This document shows positions 51,840-60,634 of a stretch of 64,000 nt of DNA, piece by piece. The first letter of the stretch is position 1. Each line of letters starts with the position of its first letter. A program made the translations under genes and the position numbers. The stretch is from DATBGO01 sp963695645. Its GTDB lineage: Bacteria > Actinomycetota > Actinomycetes > Streptosporangiales > Streptosporangiaceae. The notes beneath the pieces are model-generated. The model did not search any database, was not told the DNA's origin, and worked only from the letters and a program-made list of their open reading frames with translations. Where the stretch lies: positions 147,256 through 211,255 of the forward strand of contig CAVOHC010000011.1 in assembly GCA_963695645.1 (NCBI GenBank), read 5' to 3'.

Positions 51840-52123
51840 CATCCGCGCAGTAGCCTGACCGCCTCGACCGGGCTCGTCCCGCTGGCATAGGTCGGCGCAT
51901 GCACGCAGTTAGTGGTACGCCCGCAGCGCCAGGCCGCCTGCAAGGCCACCCGATCGGCGGCAGAGCCGGACGTCTGCGCTGGGCTTCGGCGTGGGACTGA
52001 TGCATTTTGCATTAAATCGGTCGATACATTCTTACGTTCTCTTACTTTCGCTAATTCGAGCAACCCAATGCTCTACGATGTCAACCAGACGTATCTGACT
52101 CGCGTGGTAGGAAGTCAGCCGGA

Positions 52124-52780
52124 ATGCTCACCGCACAAGTAGTACTGATAATCGCAGCCGTGGCCTTTGTCGCGCTAGCAATAGCCGGTTCCGGGCAGTT
52201 CGTACAGATCAAGGTCCCAGAGTTAAAGCCCTGGAGCCGCTGGGCACTTGGGATAGTTGGAGCTAGCTTGTTCGCCTGTGCCTTCTTGATCCCAAGCGTG
52301 ACGGGTCAATCGCCAGGCCAGGCATCCCCGACTTCCCCCGCACCGATCGCCACGATCGGCGGGTCACCATCGCCCAGCGCACGCTCCCCGTCTACAGAGC
52401 CGGCAGTTAGCGGCCCGACTGTGCGCCTGACAGTCCCATCAGCGGGAACAGCGGTCCCGCAGGCAAAGGGCTTCACAGCCGAAGGGACAGTAAGCGGACT
52501 TGGTAACGATACCCTATGGCTTACGGATTACGACGGAGGCTATACGGTCGATAATGAAGCTACCGTGAACCTTGACGGCACGTGGAGTGCATCAGATTCT
52601 CATCTCGGAAGCTCCAGCGAAGCTTTGCCATTCAGCCTAACCGTACGAGTAATCCTCGCCGACACCCAATGCGCAGCCACGCTCCAGGCAACTTCTAACA
52701 CTAATAGCGATTATCTGACTGGCCTGCCCGGCGGGTGCACCGTCGTAGGTGAGGTTACTGTCCGTGTAACAACGCGGTAA
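52124..52780 (+). CDS. Membrane-anchored protein of unknown function, lower GC
   Basis: 218 residues, ATG with AGGAAG upstream. Two N-terminal hydrophobic segments (VVLIIAAVAFVALAIAG and WALGIVGASLFACAFLIP) precede a Pro/Ser/Thr-rich linker (about 65-95) and an extracellular beta-type domain (100-215) with two Cys (TQCAATL and GGCTVVG) that probably pair. The base composition is visibly lower in GC than the neighbours, as is the 280-base upstream region, suggesting recent transfer. No family recognised. Confidence 0.65.
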   Translation: MLTAQVVLIIAAVAFVALAIAGSGQFVQIKVPELKPWSRWALGIVGASLFACAFLIPSVTGQSPGQASPTSPAPIATIGGSPSPSARSPSTEPAVSGPTVRLTVPSAGTAVPQAKGFTAEGTVSGLGNDTLWLTDYDGGYTVDNEATVNLDGTWSASDSHLGSSSEALPFSLTVRVILADTQCAATLQATSNTNSDYLTGLPGGCTVVGEVTVRVTTR

Positions 52781-52860
52781 GCGCAGGGCTCATTCACCGC
52801 AGCCTGCGCTGACCGTGCCCAATCATCGGCATGACAGGAGTACCGGCATAAGCCGCATAA

Positions 52861-52924
52861 GAGCGTACGCTCATCGGCATCTGCGGATCACCGGCATAAT
52901 CCTGATGAGCGCGTCCGCTCATCA
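52861..52924. repeat. Two small palindromes after the lower-GC gene
   Basis: GAGCGTACGCTC (52861-52872) is a perfect palindrome, and TGATGAGCG, four bases, CGCTCATCA (52903-52924) is a perfect inverted repeat. Both share the GAGCG/CGCTCATC word. They lie between two convergent genes and may end transcription from both sides. Confidence 0.5.
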
Positions 52925-53114
52925 GCACGACCGAGCGCCGGCAGTCGCGCCGATCGTCCAGATCTGCGCTGGGCGCGCGTTATCCTGGCGCGCTTTGGTC
53001 GAGCGTGCCGGCCGACGGGTCGGGTATTCGAAGCGTGTCAAGGCAGCTGACGCATCGTTAGCGTTAGCCGCGAACCTACCCAGGGGGCGGCAGCATTCTT
53101 CTTTGCCGCAGCCA

Positions 53115-53366
53115 CTAACCTCGCCCATGCACGCGCAGGGCACGCCACGTCTGGGTCTTGTCGCCCTCATCGGGCCCGGCCTCACCCCGGGCCGCTGCCT
53201 CCACCTGCTCGGTCAGCTTCTCAGGGCTGCTGGCTGCGACAAGCGTCCGCTTGCCGCGGACCGCTACCCACACGCTTTCCAGGGGATCAAACAAAATGCC
53301 CCACCGGGGGAACCTGGCCCGGAGCTTGCGCGTGTCGTCAGCCGAATGGGCGTTGTCGTCCGGCAT
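53115..53366 (-). CDS. Small conserved hypothetical protein
   Basis: 83 residues from the ATG at 53366: helical start TRKLRARFPRWGILFDPLES, then the strand VWVAVRGKRTLVAASSPEKL and a Glu/Ala-rich tail. The central pattern recurs in short actinobacterial proteins of unknown role. It is fused in frame to the kinase relic upstream, so the start is inferred from the pattern. Confidence 0.55.
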   Translation of the reverse strand: MPDDNAHSADDTRKLRARFPRWGILFDPLESVWVAVRGKRTLVAASSPEKLTEQVEAAARGEAGPDEGDKTQTWRALRVHGRG

Positions 53367-53582
53367 GGCGTCCCCCCCCACTTGCTGAGAGCCAGCCTGT
53401 CTTCTCAGCATAGGCACGGGGAGCCTGGACCGCTGTGGAATGGCCAGATCACCTTGAGCGGCGTCCCGCCGATACCGGGAGCCCGGATCCTGGCCGCCGT
53501 CCTTGTGTGGTGCGTCCTTGAGCCGGCACGTCGGGGCCCTCAGGCAGCACCTGGCGGGCCACGGAACCAGGTACTGCGCTGG

Positions 53583-53735
53583 CGGGATCATCCAGGCGTC
53601 CGGGCTCAGCCGCAGCGCACCGTGCTGGGCTGCGAGCTCCTTCGCCCTGGCGGTCTTCCCCGCCGCGGGCAGGCCGACCATCAGGAACTTCTTCCCCGCC
53701 GCGGGCAGGCCGACCATCAGGAACAACGTAGCCAC
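53583..53735 (-). pseudogene. P-loop kinase (AAA/zeta-toxin-like) N-terminal remnant with duplicated Walker A
   Basis: The frame begins MATLFLMVGLPAAGK, a P-loop of small ATP-binding kinases, then repeats the same 12 residues before continuing TARAKELAAQHGALRLSPDAW. After MIP similarity ends, and the next 215 bases are degenerate until the small hypothetical gene. A 36-base tandem duplication caused the doubled Walker A. No catalytic remainder is present. Confidence 0.68.
53655..53724. repeat. 36-base tandem duplication in the P-loop
   Basis: The unit starting CTTCCCCGCCGCGGGCAGGC at 53655 recurs at 53691 with almost no change over 34 bases. It encodes twelve residues including the whole Walker A motif on the minus strand. 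Confidence 0.85.
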
Positions 53736-54033
53736 CTGCTGATTCTGGCCCTCGCGAGGCCTGGTGCCCGCAAGGCCCGGCGAGCCTGAGACACCGCAGC
53801 CAACGGCGTGCCAGTATGCGCGGATGGCAGAAGTTCAGCGCCAGGCGTGCTTGATCATTAGCAGTCCATCGAATCTCGCGGCGACCAGCTGGGATTTGTC
53901 CGTGCGGCAGCTCCTATGTGCTGCGCCGCAATCCGGGCTGGCCAGCCCGATCGTAGCTGGGATCGCGAGACCGCTGGCAAGCTGAAGACGCCAGCAAACT
54001 TACACACCAGCGGTTCGGATCCAGCCACTAAAT

Positions 54034-54420
54034 TTAGTCTTGGAGCAGCCCGAGGGTATTGCCGTCGGGGTCCTTGAACCAGGCGCCCTTGCTGGTTCCC
54101 AGTACCGCGATGCCCTTCTCGTCAGTCGCGATCTGGGGCTGGTCGTAGCGCTCGAATCGGACGCCGTTCGCGGTCAGGTTATCAACAACTGCCTCGATGT
54201 CGTTCACGTACCAGCCGGCCACGGTCGCGTGTGACTTTCCCGCGTCTGGAGGGGACGGAAAGATATGGAGCATTGTCTGCTCGCCGCACTGATAGGTGTG
54301 CCCGCCGTCAGGGTCATCGCCTTGCGCCGTGAGGCCGAGCTTGTTCTCGTAAAAATCCCTGGCGAGCTTCATGTCTGACACGGGGACGACCGCGCCGACC
54401 CTGTAGCTGCTCAATGCCAT
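54034..54420 (-). CDS. VOC family protein
   Basis: 128 residues with GAGGAG before the ATG. It runs RVGAVVPVSDMKLARDFYENKLGL, then HTYQCGEQTMLHIFPSP, VAGWYVNDIEAVVDNLTANGVRFERY and AWFKDPDGNTLGLLQ. Both beta-alpha-beta-beta-beta halves are complete and the metal positions (first strand, IFPSP strand, last strand) are plausible. Substrate unknown. A small gene on the same strand lies 157 bases upstream. Confidence 0.87.
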   Translation of the reverse strand: MALSSYRVGAVVPVSDMKLARDFYENKLGLTAQGDDPDGGHTYQCGEQTMLHIFPSPPDAGKSHATVAGWYVNDIEAVVDNLTANGVRFERYDQPQIATDEKGIAVLGTSKGAWFKDPDGNTLGLLQD

Positions 54421-54576
54421 TGCCGAATTCTCCTCTGCGAGCCGCGTCCTGGGCAGGGACTTGGTCCCGGCCGCTTCGTCGACCCAGGTCCGCCCGGTGC
54501 CCGGACGGCCCGGTTTACTTGAATCGCGGTCCTGCGAGGCCTCTGGCCGAACCTGGCCCGAGGCCTCCAGCAGGAC

Positions 54577-54840
54577 CTACCCCTCGGACAGAATCAGCAG
54601 CGTATCGGGATGTACGCCATCTTGCTTCATTGCTTCCGCGGCCTCCTCGGTCTGCATGAGCCGCTCGAAGGCGGCGAAGTCGGGTATCTCGACGATCAGC
54701 CCGACCCGGTTGGATCCGTTCGGGTCCCGGAAGGTGGTGCGCACCGTAATGCCATGCGGTCCGAAAAACTCTTCCCGTTTCCCGGACTTGAGCCAGTGCT
54801 CGACGTCGTCAACCTCATGAAAAGCTAGATACGTGGCCAT
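54577..54840 (-). CDS. Small conserved hypothetical protein
   Basis: 87 residues with a GGGGG ribosome site. The pattern MATYLAFHEVDDVEHWLKS, then GLIVEIPDFAAFERLMQTEEAAEAMKQDGV, resembles short ferredoxin-fold (dabb/antibiotic-monooxygenase-like) proteins. Function unknown. It may be co-transcribed with the VOC gene downstream. Confidence 0.7.
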   Translation of the reverse strand: MATYLAFHEVDDVEHWLKSGKREEFFGPHGITVRTTFRDPNGSNRVGLIVEIPDFAAFERLMQTEEAAEAMKQDGVHPDTLLILSEG

Positions 54841-55450
54841 ATTGCCCCCTGGTAGATAGTTAGGTCACTGAGTTGTCGCGAAGCCGACCAGGGTCGCCTG
54901 CGCGTTTCGCTGGCGGGCAGTGATTGTCACAGCCGCGGGCGTCAGATCGGGTCGTGGTGGGTCACGTCGGCGGTATGCTCCTGCGGCTCGCCAGCGAATC
55001 CGCGCTCGGGGATCTCGACCATGTCGATCATCGCGTCCGCCGCGAACTCCGTGCCCAGCACGACAGCCGCCGCTGGCTCGCACCTGGGAAGATCAAGCGA
55101 CCGCCCCGAAGTGGTCATAACCTGAACCGGCCCCAGCACGCGCACGAACCCGATGCCTCCCTCCCCGCTATCCCATCATCGCACGTCAACGGCCCAAATA
55201 ATAGCTCGAGCAGCGTGCAGGCAGCGCCCCCACCCGAATCACCCCCGGGTTCGGCGGAGATGATGAGCACCGATTGACCGGAGCGCGGGACGGTCAACCG
55301 AAGCGTCACCCGGCAAAGTTCCGGGCGGAAGGTCCTGGATCTGTTCGCCTCCGGTCGGCCGGAAGCTGAAGCTCAGGTCGCATGAAGATGGGCCCGCGGG
55401 TGTCGGTGCCGTCGGTCCGCCTGCTTGCGGGATGTCCGTAGGATGCGATC
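54841..55450. other. Intergenic stretch with a possible SARP/BTAD regulator relic
   Basis: About 610 bases. On the minus strand, 55145-55074 reads MRVLGPVQVMTTSGRSLDLP, as at the start of BTAD/SARP-type regulators; the rest of that frame does not continue the family. Nothing else is recognised. The last bases carry the start of the DUF1801 gene. Confidence 0.4.
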
Positions 55451-55813
55451 GTGCGAAGCGATACCAGCGACGTCGATGGCTATCTCGCCGAGGCGCCAGC
55501 GGACCGGCGCGCGGTTCTGAGCGAAATGCGGGAGCTATGCGTTCGGCTGCTGGCGGGTTTTGATGAATCCATGCGCTATGGGATGCCCACTTACAGCCGG
55601 GATGGGATCGCTGAGATCGCCTGGGCGAGCCAGCAGCGGTACATCTCGTTGTATGTGATGCGTGCCGATGTTCTCGACGCTCATCGTGAGCAGCTGGCCG
55701 GCCTTGACGTTGGTAAGGGGTGCATCCGCTATCGCAGTTCTGCCGCAGTCGACTTCGCCATTGTCCAGTCGATGCTTACCGCCGTGACAGCGAGCCACGG
55801 CCCCGTCTGCTGA
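55451..55813 (+). CDS. DUF1801 (iron-chaperone-like YdhG) family protein
   Basis: 120 residues from a GTG. The family pattern is clear: DVDGYLAEAPADRRAVLSEMRELC, then FDESMRYGMPTYSRDG, and QRYISLYVMR followed by KGCIRYRSSAAVDF. The fold is small alpha/beta and often occurs with stress genes. No operon. Confidence 0.85.
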   Translation: MRSDTSDVDGYLAEAPADRRAVLSEMRELCVRLLAGFDESMRYGMPTYSRDGIAEIAWASQQRYISLYVMRADVLDAHREQLAGLDVGKGCIRYRSSAAVDFAIVQSMLTAVTASHGPVC

Positions 55814-55982
55814 ACAGCCCTTCCCCTAGCCCGCGTTCACCGCGCGGAAGGCATCGGGCCAGACGTTAACTAGCTGTATCAGCGCCTGCTTCTCAGCCTG
55901 GCCACCGAGGCGCTGCCACAAGTTGGGTGATTGAGGTCAAGCCGGCTGGCCCGTTCATGCTAGGGCTCGGCGCATGAGCCGG

Positions 55983-56546
55983 CTAGCGCGCCACGCGGTA
56001 GCGGAGGTAGACGACTCTCGAGCTGAAGGTGCGGGTCTCGACGAGTTCGAGATCCACCCGGCGCTCGCGCTGGGGAAAGAACGGAATGCCGCCGCCAACC
56101 AGCACCGGGTAGACCCTGGCCCGGTACTCGTCGATCAGGCCCAGCGCGGCCGCCTCGGCGGCGAGAGTCGCGCCGCCGATCGCGATGTCGCCCTCCGCCG
56201 GCCCGGCCCGCAACTGCTCGATCTCCTCCGCCAGGCCGCCGGAGGCCAGGCGGGCATTGCCCTGCACCGCCGGCAGCGTGGTGGAGAACACCACCTTGGG
56301 GAGCGGCTTCCAGATCGCGGCCCACTCGAGCATTGAGTCGTCGAGCGATGGATCCTGGTCGGCGGTCTCCCAGTACAGCATCGTCTCGTACAGCCTTCGT
56401 CCCAGCAGGTGGACGCCGACCTCTCGTATCTCGTCGGTGACGAAGCGAAAGACCTCCTCGTCGGGCGCCGTCCAGCCGAAGTCGCCGTCCGGCCCGACGA
56501 TGTAACCGTCAAGTGAGACGCCCATCGAATAGGTCACGCTGCGCAT
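55983..56546 (-). CDS. Dihydrofolate reductase-like (RibD C-terminal) family protein
   Basis: 187 residues with GAGGAGG before the ATG at 56546. It starts VTYSMGVSLDGYIVGPDG, continues LLGRRLYETMLYWE and GDIAIGGATLAAEAAALGLID, and ends with strand LVETRTFSSRVVYLRYRV. This matches the short actinobacterial YyaP/YqjY-type DHFR-fold proteins, which bind NADPH or folate-like ligands. The open frame further upstream lacks family sequence. Confidence 0.87.
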   Translation of the reverse strand: MRSVTYSMGVSLDGYIVGPDGDFGWTAPDEEVFRFVTDEIREVGVHLLGRRLYETMLYWETADQDPSLDDSMLEWAAIWKPLPKVVFSTTLPAVQGNARLASGGLAEEIEQLRAGPAEGDIAIGGATLAAEAAALGLIDEYRARVYPVLVGGGIPFFPQRERRVDLELVETRTFSSRVVYLRYRVAR

Positions 56547-56764
56547 CAGAAGTCCTCCTCGGTAACGGAGCGGCTGTCCGGGCTGCGAAGAGCGCAGATT
56601 GGCGGGCAGCGGGTCGCCTGGGGGGCGTGATCGAACCTTCGAGATTATCCGTTCGGCGCAGTGAGCCGGAATCCCCGGAGGGCGATGAATTCGGGGCTGC
56701 GGAACAGTCTGAGCTGACAACGGGCACCTATGGGTGTCCGCAGACCCGGGGAGAGTGGTGAGCC

Positions 56765-58432
56765 GTGAGCTGTGAAGCCAGTATGGCCGGCGGCCGCAGG
56801 CGCGCGATTGCGGGCGCGGTGCTGGTGGCCGTGGCGGGCCTGATCGCAGGCGGCTGCTCAAGCAGCAGTAGCAGTTCGAGCACGCTGGCGTGCCCGTCCA
56901 AGCATGGCGCGGCGGTCACCGGGAACGCCCCGGCCGCCGCGGGCCGGCCCGCGGCGGGCTGGACGCAGCCGGACGCCGACCTTGCGAGCACCCGCGATGT
57001 GGCTAGCGCGATCACCAGCACGAACGTCTCGAAGCTCGGGGTGGCGTGGACGGTGCCGCTGACGATGTCCACGGCCCATACCGACGGGGCTTACGCGACC
57101 ACGCCCGTGATCGTGAACGGGGTGGTGTACGCCCAGGATCTGGACTCCGACGTGTTCGCGATCAGCCTGGCCACCGGCAAGGTCTTGTGGACGCACGATT
57201 ACAGCTCGCCCAACGGCGGGCCGGACGGTGTCAGCGTGTCCGGCGGAGTCGTGTACGCGGCCACCGCCAAGGCCGCGGTCGCCCTGGACGCCGCGACCGG
57301 GGCACAGTTGTGGAGCCGGACGCTGACCGGCAACGACCACGAGGGCATCGCCATGGCGCCCGGCTACAACGACGGCACCGTGTACGTGTCCACCGTGCCG
57401 GCCAACGTGGCGATTCAGTACGGCCCCGGCGGCGAGGGGATCTTGTGGGCGCTGAACGCCAAGACCGGCGCGCCCGAGTGGTCCTGGAACCAGGTGCAGA
57501 ACCTGTGGGGCAACCCGGGGGTCAACTCTGGCGGCGGGCTGTGGTACACGCCGTCGTTCGACGCTCAGGGCAATATCTACCTCGGCGTCGCCAACCCCGC
57601 CCCGATCTTCGGCACCAAGAGCTACCCGCTCGGGAGCAGCCGGCCAGGCCCGGACCTGTACACCGACTCGGTGGTGAAGCTGAGCCCGGCCGGGAAGCTG
57701 CTGTGGTACTACCAGCTCACCCCGCACGACCTGTACGACTGGGACCTGCAGAACCCGCCGGTGCTGACCACCGCGAACGGGCGGCCAGTGGTGATCGACG
57801 GCGGCAAGGCCGGCATCCTCGTCGAACTGGACGCACGCACCGGCAAGCTGCTGTGGCAGCGCCCGGTGGGCGGGCACGACGGGCATGAGACCGACGGGCT
57901 GCTCACTGAGCATGCCGCGTCGGCCTCGCGGGGCTTGCTGCCCGCGGGATACTGCCTCGAGCCGAGCCTTTACGGCGGCATCTTGACCCAGCTGGCTAGC
58001 AACGGCTCCACCACCTTCGCGGCCGTCAACGACCTCGCACTGCCGGCCACCCCGACGGGCTACACCGGATCGCTTACCAGGAACATCCAAGCCATCGAGA
58101 ACGCCGTCGGCGAGATGGCCGCGGTCAACCAGGACACCGGCGCCGTCATCTGGGACACTCCGCTTCCGTCCTCGCCGTACGGCGCCGCGACGGTGACCAA
58201 CGACGTTGTGTTCACCACCACGTTCAAGGGTTACCTGTACGCGCTGAACGCGACCACCGGCGCCATCATGTTCAAGACACCGCTGTCCGCCGGGAGCAAT
58301 GCCCCGGTCGCCGTCAACGGCGACTACGTCATCGCCGGCGCCGGCGCCGCGCTATCCAGGACGCAGCGGAACATGATCATCGCCTACAAAGTCGGGGCGA
58401 CAGGCAAGCTCCCTGACACCGTAGGCTCATGA
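56765..58432 (+). CDS. PQQ-type beta-propeller lipoprotein (quinoprotein dehydrogenase-like)
   Basis: 555 residues from a GTG. A lipoprotein signal ends with the lipobox IAGGC (Cys about residue 30), then a Ser-rich linker. The propeller blades show repeated A-x-x-x-x-TG-x-x-x-W motifs (LATGKVLWTHDY, AATGAQLWSRTL, AKTGAPEWSWNQ, ARTGKLLWQRPV). The segment QLTPHDLYDWDLQNPPVL parallels the active-site Asp region of PQQ alcohol dehydrogenases. It may be a dehydrogenase or a binding protein; no PQQ biosynthesis genes are in the window. Confidence 0.82.
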   Translation: MSCEASMAGGRRRAIAGAVLVAVAGLIAGGCSSSSSSSSTLACPSKHGAAVTGNAPAAAGRPAAGWTQPDADLASTRDVASAITSTNVSKLGVAWTVPLTMSTAHTDGAYATTPVIVNGVVYAQDLDSDVFAISLATGKVLWTHDYSSPNGGPDGVSVSGGVVYAATAKAAVALDAATGAQLWSRTLTGNDHEGIAMAPGYNDGTVYVSTVPANVAIQYGPGGEGILWALNAKTGAPEWSWNQVQNLWGNPGVNSGGGLWYTPSFDAQGNIYLGVANPAPIFGTKSYPLGSSRPGPDLYTDSVVKLSPAGKLLWYYQLTPHDLYDWDLQNPPVLTTANGRPVVIDGGKAGILVELDARTGKLLWQRPVGGHDGHETDGLLTEHAASASRGLLPAGYCLEPSLYGGILTQLASNGSTTFAAVNDLALPATPTGYTGSLTRNIQAIENAVGEMAAVNQDTGAVIWDTPLPSSPYGAATVTNDVVFTTTFKGYLYALNATTGAIMFKTPLSAGSNAPVAVNGDYVIAGAGAALSRTQRNMIIAYKVGATGKLPDTVGS

Positions 58433-58725
58433 CTGTCTTGGGCCAGCGCGGGGTGACTACAAGCCGGCACCGTTCCGTGGGCCAACCTGCGCTGAGTCAT
58501 TCAGCCGGCCGGGTGAGAATTCGTTCGTGCTGACGGTGGTCAACAAGCGAGACCATGGTGGTCTTCGCCACCGAGCGGGCCGGCCCGGTCCCGGCCGCCG
58601 ATCCCCGGCTGCTGACCGGGGTGGTCTTCGGGCAGCTGAGCGCCGCAGCCGAGGCCAAGCGCTTCTACGCCGAGCTGGCCGAGGCCGCGGAGTTCACCAA
58701 GCAGAAGAACGGCCCGAGCACGTTC
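58433..58725. other. Intergenic stretch with a small plus-strand ORF
   Basis: About 290 bases. A 62-codon frame (58555-58743) contains GQLSAAAEAKRFYAELAEAA and might be the tail of a decayed gene; no family is recognised and no ribosome site is seen. Confidence 0.3.
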
Positions 58726-59580
58726 TCACCGCCACGCAATTAGCACGTTTGCTTCCACCGCCTGGCTACTATTTGGTCTGGCGAAGAACACCGTCCATTG
58801 GTTTGTTCCCGTCTGAGGCGCGCCAAGCGCATAGCCGACAAAGCCACGGGGATCGAATTGCCCCCGACGGAAGCAGAGCCAGTTAGCGCGCATACCTGCA
58901 ACGGTCTGCACGGTAGTGCCGCCCGCAAACCCGCAGTCAAGTATCTGAGACGGATTAGCCGGGTCGGTAATTTCAAGCGCCCAAGGCACTGGTCCGATAG
59001 ATGCCATCGGTGTGACGTTCACGTTCAGATCATTGATCACAAGTGCCTTTGTGTCCCAGGGTGTTTCTAGGCAAGCGACTTCACCAACACTGGACCAGCA
59101 CGGATCAGCCACCTGGTTTCCGCTAAAGCAACGCAGCGCATCCGGGTCAGAGCTCTCAGAGCTGTTGATACATGAGCCACCGTGCAGAGTTGTAGACTGC
59201 TGGTACGGTGCAAGGAGTCTTCCATCCGGGCTGAAGGGCTGCATTAGACGTACTTGCGTCGCACCCGGCTTCGAGGGCGCCTTGGGGGACGAGCTGAACC
59301 ATCCGCCTGTAATCTGTCCTACTATACCTGTGACTAAGGCCGTGACTATAATACCGATTAGCCAGATGACGGACTTGCGAATTCCCTTGCCTGCGTTTCG
59401 AAATCCGTCGAAAGCTTCACGCTGTGGCTCACGTGCGCTCCGCGCTTCCACGCGCTGTGCATCGCCAACGTCATTGGCCCGCTCGGTCGCAGGATCATGA
59501 GATGAAAAGGAGCCGGTTTGCTCCGTTTTGTGCTGATCTAGCTTAGTTATCTCTTCGTGCTCACCTGGGGGATCGATCAT
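58726..59580 (-). CDS. Single-pass membrane protein of unknown function, lower GC
   Basis: 284 residues with GGAGG before the ATG. A charged cytoplasmic part (1-68) precedes one membrane span, VIWLIGIIVTALVTGIVGQI (about 70-89), and a 190-residue outside domain with at least five cysteines (GGSCINSSES, LRCFSGN, DPCWSSVG, ACLETP, LDCGFAG, WLCFRRG), probably disulfide-bonded. The gene and about 60 bases around it are lower in GC than the neighbours. No family recognised. Confidence 0.65.
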   Translation of the reverse strand: MIDPPGEHEEITKLDQHKTEQTGSFSSHDPATERANDVGDAQRVEARSAREPQREAFDGFRNAGKGIRKSVIWLIGIIVTALVTGIVGQITGGWFSSSPKAPSKPGATQVRLMQPFSPDGRLLAPYQQSTTLHGGSCINSSESSDPDALRCFSGNQVADPCWSSVGEVACLETPWDTKALVINDLNVNVTPMASIGPVPWALEITDPANPSQILDCGFAGGTTVQTVAGMRANWLCFRRGQFDPRGFVGYALGAPQTGTNQWTVFFARPNSSQAVEANVLIAWR

Positions 59581-59880
59581 CGAGACGCCTCCGTTCGCTC
59601 GGCCGCGACCTGCGAAGTATCAAGCCGATCAGATAGATCTGCGGCCCAGGACTAAAGCCTGCGAGTCGCTAGCTGCCCGTGGAGCCAAGATCACGTTTGG
59701 CTACAGGGAGAGAATACGCCGGACGCTGGAGAATGGCATGTGTTTGCGACCGCGCAAGAAGGCGTACGAATGATCCGATCATGATCGCACTGCGCTTCCA
59801 AAGGAGGCGCGTGTCGGTGACGGTGAGCGGCCCGCCTAATCGAGGTGCCGAACCGGGCCGGGCGGTGCACAATCGCGGCC
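59581..59880. other. Gene-free stretch
   Basis: About 300 bases between the lower-GC membrane gene and a GNAT gene. I see no gene, repeat or RNA. The right part regains the high GC of the chromosome. Confidence 0.5.
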
Positions 59881-60558
59881 ATGGTGTCCTCCCGATGGCC
59901 GATGGCTGACCTCTCGCTGCGAACCCCGGCGCTGGAGTTGCGCTGGCCTAGCCTGGACGACCTCGGCGCGCTGGCCGAACTGGCGGCCCTCGGCGTGCAC
60001 GATCCCGCAGTGCAGCCGTTCACGGTTGCCTGGACAGATGCATCCCCCGATGAGCGCGCCCGCGCCACGATGCAATACCACTGGTCCTGCTGGAGTTCTT
60101 GGAAGCCCTCGGACTGGAGGCTGGAACTCGCGGTGATCCGCGACGGCGTGGTGGTCGGCACCCAGGGGGTTGGCGGCCACGACTTCGCGGTACTGCGCGA
60201 GGTGAGCACGGGGTCCTGGCTTGGCCGCCGCTACCAGGGCCAAGGGCTCGGGACCCAGATGCGGGCAGCGGTGCTGCATCTGGCCTTCGCAGGGCTCCAG
60301 GCACAGCATGCCGTGTCTGCGGCGTTCCAGGACAACGCCGCCTCGCTCGGCGTGTCGCGCAAACTCGGGTACCGCGACGACGGCATCGAGTGGCACGTCG
60401 TGCGCGGCCGCGCGGCTCTGGCGCGCCGGATGCGCCTGACGCGTGCCGACTGGCAGGCCGTACGAACGGTCCCGGTGCAGCTCCGTGGCATCGAGCCCTG
60501 CCTGCCCCATTTCGGGTGCCAGCCGACAGCTTTCACCGCCGTCCCCGACGATCAATGA
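59881..60558 (+). CDS. GNAT-family N-acetyltransferase
   Basis: About 225 residues from the ATG at 59881; an ATG at 59902 is also possible. The order is LRTPALELRWPSLDDLGALAEL, WRLELAVIRDGVVVGTQGV, SWLGRRYQGQGLGTQMRAAVL (R-x-x-Q-G-x-G-x-x, acetyl-CoA loop), AVSAAFQDNAASLGVSRKLGY. It resembles RimJ/RimL-like acetyltransferases. The acceptor is unknown. Confidence 0.87.
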   Translation: MVSSRWPMADLSLRTPALELRWPSLDDLGALAELAALGVHDPAVQPFTVAWTDASPDERARATMQYHWSCWSSWKPSDWRLELAVIRDGVVVGTQGVGGHDFAVLREVSTGSWLGRRYQGQGLGTQMRAAVLHLAFAGLQAQHAVSAAFQDNAASLGVSRKLGYRDDGIEWHVVRGRAALARRMRLTRADWQAVRTVPVQLRGIEPCLPHFGCQPTAFTAVPDDQ

Positions 60559-60634
60559 CCAGCGCCGGAAGTTACCGGTCGCGGCATAGTGTGAGTACCT
60601 GAGGTCGCTGCACGCTGAAAGATGCGGGGATCGG

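Noticed and set aside
52815..53789. 324-codon plus-strand ORF
   Set aside because: It has no family pattern and is opposite the small hypothetical gene and kinase relic, whose minus-strand frames do show family patterns.
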